Source of the DNA: Stomoxys calcitrans
Taxonomy: Eukaryota > Arthropoda > Insecta > Diptera > Muscidae
Length of the DNA stretch: 64,000 nucleotides
Direction of reading: 5' to 3'
Assembly: GCF_963082655.1 (NCBI RefSeq)
Contig: NC_081553.1
Span: 128,307,736 to 128,371,735 of the forward strand
The translations under genes were made by a program, and so were the position numbers. Position 1 is the first letter of the stretch; each line of letters starts with the position of its first letter. Below are positions 55,117 through 64,000 of the stretch, piece after piece. The notes under the pieces were generated by a model that saw only the letters and a list, made by a program, of their open reading frames with translations, searched no databases and was not told where the DNA came from.

Positions 55117-55713
55117 AAGGGTGATTTTTTTGAGGTTAGGATTTTCATGCATTAGTATTTGACAGATCACGTGGGATTTCAGACATGGTGTCAAAGAGAA
55201 AGATGCTCAGTATGCTTTGACATTTCATCATGAATAGACTTACTAACGAGCAACGCTTGCAAATCATTGAATTTTATTACCAAAATCAGTGTTCGGTTCG
55301 AAATGTGTTCATTCACCGTTCAGCGATGAGGCTCATTTCTGGTTGAATGGCTACGTAAATAAGCAAAATTGCCGCATTTGGAGTGAAGAGCAACCAGAAG
55401 CCGTTCAAGAACTGCCCATGCATCCCGAAAAATGCACTGTTTGGTGTGGTTTGTACGCTGGTGGAATCATTGGACCGTATTTTTTCAAAGATGCTGTTGG
55501 ACGCAACGTTACGGTGAATGAACACATTTCGAACCGAACACTGATTTTGGTAATAAAATTCAATGATTTGCAAGCGTTGCTCGTTAGTAAGTCTATTCAT
55601 GATGAAATGTCAAAGCATACTGAGCATCTTTCTCTTTGACACCATGTCTGAAATCCCACGTGATCTGTCAAATACTAATGCATGAAAATCCTAACCTCAA
55701 AAAAATCACCCTT
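55117..55713 (+). mobile_element. Mariner-like element, 597 bp, 203-bp TIRs
   Basis: TA flanks both ends (55115-55116, 55714-55715). The arms 55117-55319 and 55511-55713 are reverse complements of each other over about 203 bases. Both include the transposase start codon region. Only 191 bases of transposase remain between them. It is nearly identical to the copy at 36712-37318, so both are probably recent. Confidence 0.95.
55320..55510 (+). pseudogene. Mariner-like transposase, catalytic fragment
   Basis: It encodes the same stretch as the copy at 36921-37130: FSDEAHFWLNGYVNKQNCRI through HPEKCTVWCGLYAGGIIGPY to GRNVTVN. Only the first catalytic aspartate is present. A non-autonomous element that would need transposase from elsewhere. 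Confidence 0.94.
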
Positions 55714-55715
55714 TA

Positions 55716-57254
55716 TTAACTGGTTTAATTGTACACTTTCTATTTGTTTTGTAGTATGCTGAACTTTCCAGATAGGTCATTGACCTTACTTGCCTGCTTA
55801 TCAGAAGGTCTAAATTACATTAAGGGTTCTAAGGGCAAGGGAATATCTGATAAACCAAAAATACCTTGAAGTTCAAACGTACCAGAAATATTCGTTAAAA
55901 AGAAAATCGACATGCTTTGTCAGAAGTCATTTGGGGGCATATTTAATATCTACGTTCATATGTTTACTTGTGTGTTCATATGCCCCTTGCATAGGCCTGC
56001 ACTCACTACTGGCTCGCAATTGGTTTCACTCTTTAAAAATGACAAAGGGATCAAAGCAGTCAAATATTGTGCTTGCTTTTGTATGAACTTTTTTCCCCTC
56101 CTTCGTCTCAATGTGCATATTTAGCCGAAAAAATAAAAGGCATTTAATTGTCGAAAAATAAAGAAAACAACAAAAAAATATCCATCCATCCACTCAGCCA
56201 ACCATCCGTCCGTTGTGCGAATAATCAACAAAACATTGGGGTAGGGCAGGTACAGTTTCCTAAACGTACTGCGAGGGCATACATCAACCCAAAAAAAAAA
56301 AAAAAAACAAACAAAACATTCTTTTGCTGTGCTGTCGTCAGTCTTCGCTGTTGCTACCGCTGTTGTCGATATTCTCTGGTCGCTCTCATTATTGTTGTAT
56401 GGACGTGTGTATGGATGTATGTGCGAACTAATAAACATATGTACGGGACATACATCCATCCATACGACAATTACTTATGGTCGTCGTTCGGTTCATTCAT
56501 TCATTCATTCCGTCGTTCATTGTCAACAACATGTTCATGCGAACGAATGTAATATGCCAAAAAAAAAACAACAACAAGAACAAAACAAAACTGAACTCAC
56601 AGACACACACAGTGACGCTCTTTTGCACCGCACTAAACTGAAGCCATACAAACAACGAATACCAGCAGAGAGTGAACAGAAACAACAATAAAAATTTTAA
56701 AAAATATACAAAAAATGTTAAGGTTATTAACCATGAAAACAGAATAAAAACGAACAGCAACAACAATAATCACAACAAAAACGAAAACACAAACAAGTAA
56801 CACAAAAATACCAACAGCAACAACGACAATACCACGACTTCCCAACAAAAGACGCAAGCAGACAGACAGTCAGACGTTTTGCGAATGCATTCTGATGTGC
56901 ATGTGTGCCTGTGTGTGTGTGTGCAAAGCTCCCGAAAAAGCGCATTAAGCAATGACAAATTTTGAATTGAGTGTGGTCAGGAAGACGAACGACATAAGGT
57001 TTCCTGTTGGATTATTTTTTTTTCTTGCTGGTTTTTTTGGCGCTTTTGTTTTGTGGATTGGGTAATTAAGGCGGGCAGTTGTATTGAATGCACTATGAAG
57101 TTAGTTCGTGTCCCTTTAGATGATGTCACTTAAGGATATGATATAAAAACTTATCTACTCGTTTAGGCTAAATCACCTTATGGCAATGCACTTATGTACA
57201 TGGGGGTAAATGTCATTGTTCAACTATGTTTCAACCACTTATTTAAGAATAGTA
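55716..57254 (+). other. Repeat-poor island with A/CAA-rich plus strand
   Basis: No mobile element is recognised. From about 56150 to 56960 the plus strand is rich in CAACAA, AACAAA and ACACAC with GTTCATTCATTCATTC at 56490-56510 and (GT)n near 56910-56930. This resembles dipteran 5'-UTR or promoter DNA. The opposite-strand frames translate to low-complexity hydrophobic runs and are not genes. Confidence 0.35.
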
Positions 57255-57670
57255 CTTCCAAAAATCTTGTCTCTCTTGCCAGATAAAAATAACCACGAGA
57301 GTCTAGAGAAAATCCTTCCTAACAAATTTCAAGATAATCGGTTAACAAATGACCATTTTATTGCAGTATTACAGCAAATCGGATGAACATATATATGGAA
57401 GCTATATCCAAATCTGAAATTTTTTCCAATTGCAATAGGCTTTGTCTCTAGGCCGAAAAACATGAAGACGATCGGATGAAAATTGCGACCTGTAGTTTGT
57501 ACACAAATTAACATGGACAGACAGACAAACGGACATAGCTAAATCGAATCAGAAAGTGATTCTGAGTCGATAGATATACTTATCAATGGATCTATCTCTC
57601 TTCCTTGTGGGTGTTACAAACAAATTCACTAAGTTATACCGCGTACCACAGTAGTGGTGTAAGGTATAAA
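57255..57670 (-). mobile_element. mini-me type C, minus strand, 5' part
   Basis: The minus strand begins tttttataccttacaccact with the partner GGTATAACTTAGTGAA, then tgtttgtaacaccc, (GTCTGTCTGTCC) and one C monomer. It is clearly homologous to the 5' part of 11946-13090. The rest is missing. Confidence 0.82.
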
Positions 57671-57803
57671 AATTTAGAAAACTGATTAATAATAATTCTT
57701 ATGCAAAAAAATTAATAAAAAATTGTATTTTTATAAAGAACATGTGTTTTCGGAGGAGAACACTTCTATTATTTTGAGCACAACTGTATATGAAATTATT
57801 TTT

Positions 57804-57921
57804 AACAAGTAGAAATGTGGTAAGTTCGAACGGGCTGAGTCTTCTATACCCTACACCATGGATCGCATTTCTCAAGCTCTTTACCCGGTATCGCTTTATA
57901 GGCAAACAAAGTATAGTGGAT
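57804..57921 (-). mobile_element. mini-me type A 3' end, minus strand, truncated
   Basis: It has the terminus aacaagtagaaatgtggtaa, a diverged palindrome (gttcgaacgggctgag) and 'tataccctacaccatgg'. It stops where the next element begins at 57922. Confidence 0.8.
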
Positions 57922-58645
57922 AACAAGTAAGGGCGTGCTAAGTTCGACCGGGCCGAATCTTATATACCCTCCACCATGGAGAGCATTCGTCGAGTTCTAT
58001 GCGCAGTATCTTTTTAGGCAAACAAAGAATATTGAATAAAAATATGCTATTGTGTAATATTTCAGTTCATTCGGATAAGAATTGCGCCTTGTAGGGAATC
58101 AAAAAGCAAAATCGGGAGATCAGTTTATATGGGAGCTGTATCAAGCTATTGATCGATTCAGACTATAATAGACACGTATGTTGAAGGTCATGAGAGAAGC
58201 CGTAGTACAAATTTCTTCCAAATCGTATGAAAATTGCGCCCCCAAGATTCCAGATCCGTTTATATGGCAGCTATATCTGGTTATGTACCGATTTGCGCCA
58301 TACTTAGCATAGTTATTGGAAGTGATAACAAGACACCTCATGCAAAATTTCAGCCAAATCAGATGAGAATTACGCGCTCTATTGACTCAAGAAGTCAAGA
58401 TCCAAGATCGGTTTGTATGACAGCTATACCAGACTATGAACCGATTTGAATTATACTTAACACAGTTGTTGGAAGTGAAAGCAATACATTAAGTTCAAAA
58501 TTTCAGTCAGATCGGATGATCAGATCACGATCGGTTTATATGGCAGCTATATCAAAACATGAACCAATTTGAGCCATACATAGTACAGTTGTTGGAAGTA
58601 ATACTAAAACACCACGTGCAAAATTTCAGTCAAATCGGTAGACAT
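57922..58645 (-). mobile_element. mini-me type A, minus strand, 5' end missing
   Basis: The terminus aacaagtaagggcgtgctaa, the palindrome and 'tataccctccaccatgg' are clear. About four monomers follow and stop near 58645 without reaching a 5' hairpin. It is joined to the truncated element on its left. Confidence 0.85.
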
Positions 58646-58820
58646 GACATAAAGAAAGTAACAAAAGTACCAATTAGAGCACAAAAATACATTTGTTCAC
58701 CTTTTTAGTACGATGTTTTACTACCTTCCCCCAATTTTCATTGACAATGGTAGTTTTAGAAGAAGATTCGCAATGTTTTGTATTTGTTGGTACCTAAATG
58801 TTCTATTTTCGGAAAACTAT

Positions 58821-59863
58821 TTTTATGCCCTCCACCATTTCTTCATTCCGTTTGTAACACCACGAAATATGCGTCAAAGACCCCATAAGGTATATATATT
58901 CGTAATCGTCATGACATTTTAAGTCGATCTAGCTATGTCCGTCCGTCTGTCTGTCGAAAGCACTCTAACTTTCGAAGGAGTAAAGCTATGCGCTTGAAAT
59001 TTTGTATAGCTAAATTCGATCTAGCCATGTCCGTCCGTCCTTTCTGTCGAAAGCACGCTAAATTTCGAAGGAGGAAAGCTAGCCGCTTGAAATTTTGCAA
59101 AAATACTTTTTATTAGTGCAGGCCAGTTCGGATTGTAAATGGGCCAAATCGGTCCATGTTTAGATAAAGCTGCCGTATATTTCTTTAGCTTCTAGAGGGC
59201 CAATTCTTCTTCGATTTGGCTGAAATTTTGCATGAAGTGTTGCGGTATAACTTCTAACAACTGTGCCAAATATGGTCTAAATCAACCCATAAGCTGATAT
59301 AACCGCCATATAAACCTATCTCCCGAAGAGACTTTTTGAGCCTCTAGAGGGAGCAATTCTTATCCGATTTGGCCGAAATTTTGCATGAAGTGCTTTATTT
59401 TGACTTCTTGCAAATGTGTCAAGTATGGTCTAAATCCGCTATATAATCCGATCTTCCGATTAGACTTCTTGGGCTTCAGAGGGCGCAATTCTTATTCAAT
59501 ATGGTTGAAACTTTGCATATGTCGTGTTGGTATGACTTCCAATAACTGTTCCAAGTATGTTCAAAATTGGTATATAACCTGATCAAATCGAGTAATAATT
59601 TCGCCCTCCAGAGACTCAGAAAGTGATACCGGGAGTTTGGTTTATATAGGAGCTATACATTAACCGATCTCCAAGTGTGATCTCCTTTTAAGCTTCAGGA
59701 GGGCGCAACTATTACCCGATTTGCCTGAAATTTTAGAGGTGGTGTTTTTCTATGGACTTTTGTTTTTCTATTTGGAAAATTCATTCAAAGAACATGACAA
59801 ATGCGATCCACAGTGGAGGGTATATAAAATTCGGCCCGGCCGAACTTAGCACGCTTTTACTTT
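58821..59863 (+). mobile_element. mini-me type A with duplicated GTCY block
   Basis: The 5' end is shortened (tatgccctccaccatttctt). The block 'cgatctagc.atgtccgtccg' through 'gcttgaaattttg' occurs twice (about 58926-59007 and 59020-59098). Type-A monomers and the 3' end (ttcggcccggccgaactta, then cacgcttttactttt) follow. Confidence 0.87.
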
Positions 59864-59992
59864 TCTACCCTAATTTAGGCTGCCATAGTGTACAAACATT
59901 CTGAACTTTAGATTTATCCGCATGTGCAAATTGTGGCACTAAAAGTTCTCTTAAGTTCGACTTTTCAATAATTGTTTGTTCCAACCTTGTTT

Positions 59993-60867
59993 TTATACCC
60001 AACGCCTTAGGACGTGGGTATACTAATCTAGTCATTCCGTTTGTAACACCTCGAAACATGCGTCTAAGACCCCATAAAATATTTAAATTTTAGCTCGTCT
60101 CGAAGTTCTGAGTCGACCAGCCATGTCCGTCCGCCCGTTCGTCTGTCGAAATCACGATAGCGGTTAAATTCGTAAATCTAGCTGTTTGAAATTTAGCACA
60201 CATACTTACTATTGATGTAGGTCGTTGAGGATTGCAAATGGGCCATATCGGTTCAGAATTGAATATAGCTCCCATATAAACCGATCTACCGATTTGACTT
60301 CTTGAGTTCTTACAAGCCGCAATTTTTTTCCGATTTGGCTGAAACTGAGCATGTAGTGTTTGTTAGGTCTTCCAACAACTGTGCTAAGTACGGTTCAAAT
60401 CGGTCTGCAACCTGATATAACTCCCATATAAACTGATCTCCCAGTTTGATTTTTTGAGCTCTTAAAAGCCTCAATTTTTGTCCGATTTGGCTGAAATTGA
60501 GCGTGTAGTATTTTATTATGACTTACAACAACGGTGCCAAATACGGTCAGAATCGGTCTATAACCTGATATAGCTCCCATATAAACTAATCTCCCGATTT
60601 GGCTTCTTGAGTCCTTACAAGCCGCACTTTTGGTCCGATTTGGATGAAATTTTGCATTCAAATCAGTCTTTAAACTGACACAGCTTCTAAGTAAACCGGT
60701 CTCTCGATCATGCTTGTTCGGTTCCTAGAAGCTTTAATTTTTGCTGGTTCGACAGAAGTTTGGTATGTCGAATAAAATTAAATTTTTTTGTATAATTTTT
60801 TGGCAGAATTCATGGTGGTGGGTTCCCAAGATTCGCTCCGGCCGATATTACCATGCTTTTACTTGTT
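59993..60867 (+). mobile_element. mini-me type E, both ends present
   Basis: The 5' end is TATACCCAACGCC with partner GGGTATA. Monomers differ ('gagctcttaaaagcctcaat', 'gaaattgagcgtgtagtatt') but keep the core and a 154-bp spacing between 60413 and 60567. The 3' end is 'ggtggtgggttcccaagatt', a diverged palindrome (cgctccggccga) and cttttacttgttt. Confidence 0.83.
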
Positions 60868-62029
60868 TGTGTGCTGACAACACTCTTCTCACTATTACAG
60901 TGACATATTATTCCAATGAAATAATCATTAATTTTTAAGAATAGCATATCAATGATTGCTTCTCTCAGCTACTTATCGCCCACTGGAACACTGTGCAGCT
61001 TGACTGACGCACTCATTCGTTACTCATGTTGGAAATGCGTTCGCTGTTATTACTTCATATTAGTGGAAATAGACTTTCAACAATGCTTCCGTGTAAATGT
61101 CGTACAAGTCAACAAGTTGCTGTTGCCATTGTCGCTATCGTTGACTCTGCCTTGCCCAGGTCGTTGGTGGTTTTTGTTGCCGTGGCAAAGGCATTTGATG
61201 TTGCGGCCTGCAACAACATCACTCAAAAGGCAGCATGAGTGAGTGCGTGAGTTGGTGAGTTGGTGAGGTGACAACCATTGCTTTAAAGGCCATACAAGCG
61301 CTTGCATTGCTGTCTGCCGCTGGACAACAACTGAATACCTAGCAATGCATTGCTGGTTCTCCGAAATGCTGTTGCATTTGTTTCACGGTGCACTAACTGA
61401 AGTTGTTGACGTAGCTGCTCTGCCATCAACGATTGCTTCGTCTCCCAAGACCTGGCAGGCGGGCTGGGCCGGCTGGCCGCAGTGTTGTTCGTTGTCAATG
61501 TACAAGGCCAACGTGTGGCAGTTTACATTTTTATTATGATTACGGCTTTGAAATGAATATAATTGGACATATTGAGACACTTATTCATGATCTGATATAT
61601 TGGACGCATGTACGGATGGATATATGTACTACTACTACTACGAGTATTGAATGTTTACTGCAACGTACTCATGTACGCATCAACTCATGTGGTTATGTGC
61701 CAATGCACTTGGATAGTGACAATGCAAACTTAGAATAATGACACGAATGGAATTTGCGGATAATATTTGAACTTGCATTTAGGCTGAATATGAAGAAGTG
61801 GGAAAACACTTCCGAAATCGAAAACAATAGAAGTCATCCAAGAAATAAAAACCAGCCGTGGAGCACCAAATTGAATGAAATGAAAAACCAAGCGCTTACC
61901 GAATGGTATGTCTAATGGGTCTAATCGTCTTTTGTGCTAAATTCATAAAATAGCCAACAACGGATCATAACTGAAGACGATTTGATCGTAGCTACTTAGG
62001 CAGTCCAAAAGAGCTTTGGGGATGGCATA
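60868..62029. other. Repeat-poor island, relatively GC-rich
   Basis: Base composition is the most GC-rich of the islands around 61380-61500. Short GTGAGTTGGTGAG repeats lie at 61243-61270 and a 14-base palindrome AGCAATGCATTGCT at 61341-61354. No long frame and no recognised protein; possibly host gene flank or intron. Confidence 0.4.
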
Positions 62030-62165
62030 TTACTGGGGTATACCTAGGCTTGTCGATCTTGGATAGGAAAGTGAACTGGAAATGTCACATCCAGGAAGGT
62101 AATGAGAAGCTTCACAGTTGGTGGGCACTTTGCATATACGGGCCGTAGGCTTGACGATAGTCCAC
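62030..62165 (+). pseudogene. LINE alpha scrap
   Basis: YLGLSILDRKVNWKCHIQEG is followed by WWALCIYGP, matching the YLGVILERKLN...WALCRRA region of alpha near 46435-46535. It directly precedes LINE beta. Confidence 0.75.
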
Positions 62166-62184
62166 TAGCTTTGACAATTTATTA

Positions 62185-62808
62185 TTGTCTCTGGAAGAAA
62201 AATGTGTAAAAGTGGTCGCGTATGCTGATGACGTGCCAATTGCGGCTGGGGAAAGTTTCCCAGTAGAGCATCTTCAAGATGCTCAACGTGCCACAGCGAA
62301 GTGGGCTACCGAAAGTGGTCTAGGTATAAGTTCGATCAAGACAGAAGTAGTTCTTTTCAGAAGGAGTTACAAGTTGCCTACACTGACATCTGTCTCCTTG
62401 GCAGGAGATAATGTTCCATTTACAAAAAACGCAAAATACCTGGGTGTATTGCTGGACAGAAAATCGAACTTCAAATCTAACATTTTGGAAAGGGCAAGAA
62501 AGGCAACTTTTGCCCTGTACACCTGCAAGATAGCCATTGGAAAAAATTGGAATATTAGACCGCGTGTCATGCACTGGGTATATACTGCAGTATTCAGACG
62601 CTATGATGCTGTATGGTGTTGTGGTCTGGTGGACGGCGCTTTAAAAGTCCATCCACTGTTCAATACTCATCGAATCCAAAGGGTGGCTTGTTTGTGCATC
62701 ACAGCCGCACTGAATTTAATGCTACATCTTATGGCTCTAGACATTGTGGCTAGACAAATTGCTGAGACCACTGCCTTGAGGATAATGGAGCTTTCTCTTT
62801 GGTCATGA
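62185..62808 (+). pseudogene. LINE beta reverse transcriptase (YADD to post-palm)
   Basis: The 207-codon frame reads VKVVAYADDVPIAAGESFPV, TESGLGISSIKTEVVLFRRS, AKYLGVLLDRKSNFKSNIL and RARKATFALYTCKIAIGKNW, then MHWVYTAVF. AYADD is the catalytic motif and KYLGVLLDRK the motif after it. The last third is altered (RRYDAVWCCGLVDGAL in place of RPITLYGVVVWWTAL) by a local frameshift pair. Upstream palm motifs are missing. Confidence 0.92.
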
Positions 62809-62977
62809 GGCGACTACGGATACTGTGTTATCCTTGACCCAATTTCCGATGTTCCAGGCAGTGTGGATTACACCCCACCTGTGCCGCTTTTGATCAAAAG
62901 TGCAATACTGATAGAACCGATTGGAACTACGATATCACTGGTAATAAAAGTTACATAGACTTCTATACGGCTTTGGG

Positions 62978-63425
62978 GTGTGCTCTAAGGAGCAAGAACT
63001 GGTCATATCGAAAAGGTTACCCCACCACTGCAGTGTGTATCAAGCGGAGATCCTTGCAATTAAGGAAGTGATGGACTGGCTAAGATTTAATGACATAACG
63101 ACAATTGGCTTGAATATCTTCTCAGACAGCCAGGCAGCCATTAAATCCCTGGAGAACGTATTTCTGAACTGTCCTCGACTGTCGCAGATCTCTCAACGAG
63201 ATGGCTAAAAAGTTTAAAATTCACCTGTTTTGGGTGCCGAGCCACAGATATATTCCAGGGAATTGTAAAGCGGACGAGCTTGCGAGACTAGGAACTTCCC
63301 TACACATTCCAGATATACTGGAATCTGTGGGTGCCTCTCTTCGGGGGTTGGCTGATTTAGCGGATGTGAACATTCGCAAGATGTTGAGCTTTTTAAAGTT
63401 ATCTGAATGGTTCGGTAGGAACTAG
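62978..63425 (+). pseudogene. LINE beta RNase H
   Basis: HHCSVYQAEILAIKEVMDWL and LNIFSDSQAAIKSLENVFLN hold the catalytic glutamate and an aspartate. After a frameshift near 63200 MAKKFKIHLFWVPSHRYIPG and NCKADELARLGTSLHIPDIL follow, where the usual PGH is PSH. It ends WFGRN-stop near 63425. Downstream 'gcatcctctgtctcctgttt' suggests a former cysteine-rich end (CFCGIARDE). Confidence 0.9.
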
Positions 63426-63542
63426 AAGGCATCCTCTGTCTCCTGTTTCTGTGGTATCGCAAGGGACGAAACGGTCTAAGCCTGTTGGCAGACTGCCACT
63501 AAAACCTAACTTATCTTAACCTAACTTTTCTTTCTACGTATT

Positions 63543-64000
63543 TTTAAACCCTCCACCATAGGATGGAAATATAAGTCAAATACCCTATGAAGTATATACA
63601 TTCTTGATCGCCATGACAATTTAAGTCGAGCAAGCCATGTCCGTCCGTCTGTCTGTGAAAAGCGCGCTAACTTTCGAAGCAGTAAAGCTAGGCGCTTGAA
63701 ATTTTGCATAAATACTTCCTATTATTGTCGGTCGGTTGGGATTGTAAATTTAACATATCGGTCCATGTTGTGATATAGCTTTCATATAAGACGATCTTGG
63801 ATTTTGACTGTTTGAGAATCTAGAAGGCGCAATTCTTATCCGATTTTGCTGATATTGTACGGAGTGTTTTGTTATAATAATTGTGCTAAGTATGGTTCTA
63901 ATCGGTTCATAACCTAATATAGCTGCTAAATAAACCGATCTCCTGATTAGACTTGAACTTCTAAAGGGCGCAGTTCTTATTCGATTTGGCTTAAATTTGC
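63543..64000 (+). mobile_element. mini-me type A, cut by window end
   Basis: The 5' end is AAACCCTCCACCATAGG, followed by the TA block, GTCCGTCCGTCTGTCTG near 63638-63655 and two to three type-A monomers. The right end is outside the window. Confidence 0.85.

Larger units (their letters stand above)
62166..63525 (+). mobile_element. LINE beta, 5'-truncated
   Basis: It starts inside the RT and continues through RNase H to a 3' tail of diverged CCTAA-like units (aaaacctaacttatcttaac, then ctaac). A mini-me follows immediately. This copy still has a YADD box but its frames are broken. Confidence 0.87.

Noticed and set aside
56497..56766. A hydrophobic frame resembling a membrane protein on the minus strand
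   Set aside because: The L/F/V runs come from CAA/AAC-rich sequence read in antisense. No start context or domain supports it.
61342..61580. Small coding exon in the GC-richer island
   Set aside because: Frames on both strands are equally open and short, with no recognised motif or clear splice sites.

Overview
The window looks like nuclear DNA of a calyptrate fly, most probably a muscid such as Stomoxys, Musca or Haematobia. It is AT-rich and non-coding, with no operons. It carries dipteran mini-me/DINE-1-like elements with (TA)n and (GTCY)n blocks, several LINE clades, mariner relatives and a tRNA-derived SINE. The species is inferred, not proven. I found no intact host protein-coding gene, rRNA, functional tRNA or CRISPR array. 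Every recognisable coding remnant belongs to a transposable element and is broken by stops, frameshifts or truncation.

About 29 insertions or fragments of a mini-me/HINE-like family (non-autonomous Helentron relatives) dominate. A complete copy has a 5' hairpin TATACCC...GGGTATA, a TA-rich spot, a (GTCC/GTCT)n block, an internal array of roughly 153-bp monomers, a subterminal inverted repeat matching the 5' end, a GC-rich palindrome (GTTCGGCC/GGCCGAAC type) and an ACTTGTT end. I separate types A (3.86-5.28, 7.08-8.26, 19.9-22.1, 23.1-24.4, 36.4-38.0, 47.6-48.8, 57.8-59.9 kb), B (0-0.7, 25.7-28.5, 34.0-36.4, 53.7-54.9 kb), C (6.4-6.9, 11.9-13.1, 57.3-57.7 kb), D (19.2-19.8 kb) and E (60.0-60.9 kb). 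One element at 30.2-33.0 kb switches from A to B.

Other elements are nested in or beside these. LINE alpha (RNase H-bearing, LOA/R1/I-like) lies at 13.9-15.4, 34.2-36.3, 42.6-48.9, 51.5-52.9 and 62.0 kb. LINE beta, a second RNase H-bearing family, lies at 49.4-50.4 and 62.2-63.5 kb. There is an RTE-like LINE with a 14-bp target duplication (16.6-18.1 kb), a CR1-like LINE (39.0-41.1 kb) and two Jockey 3' fragments (0.2-0.6, 3.4-3.7 kb). A mariner-like family with about 200-bp inverted repeats has copies at 6.5, 36.7 and 55.1 kb. A mellifera-type mariner MITE has copies at 25.4 and 39.8 kb. The SINE appears eight times, full length or fragmentary. Several insertions keep their target duplications or have a readable empty site elsewhere in the window, so relative ages can be ordered.

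The repeat-poor islands (0.7-2.3, 8.3-11.9, 15.5-16.4, 28.5-30.2, 33.0-34.0, 55.7-57.25, 60.9-62.0 kb) show no long ORF. Those at 9.4-11.9 and 56.1-56.9 kb have the A/CA-rich, GAGA-containing look of dipteran promoter or 5'-UTR DNA and are the likeliest places for untranslated exons of a host gene. No partner protein for any element is encoded intact here, so every element in the window would need factors supplied from elsewhere.
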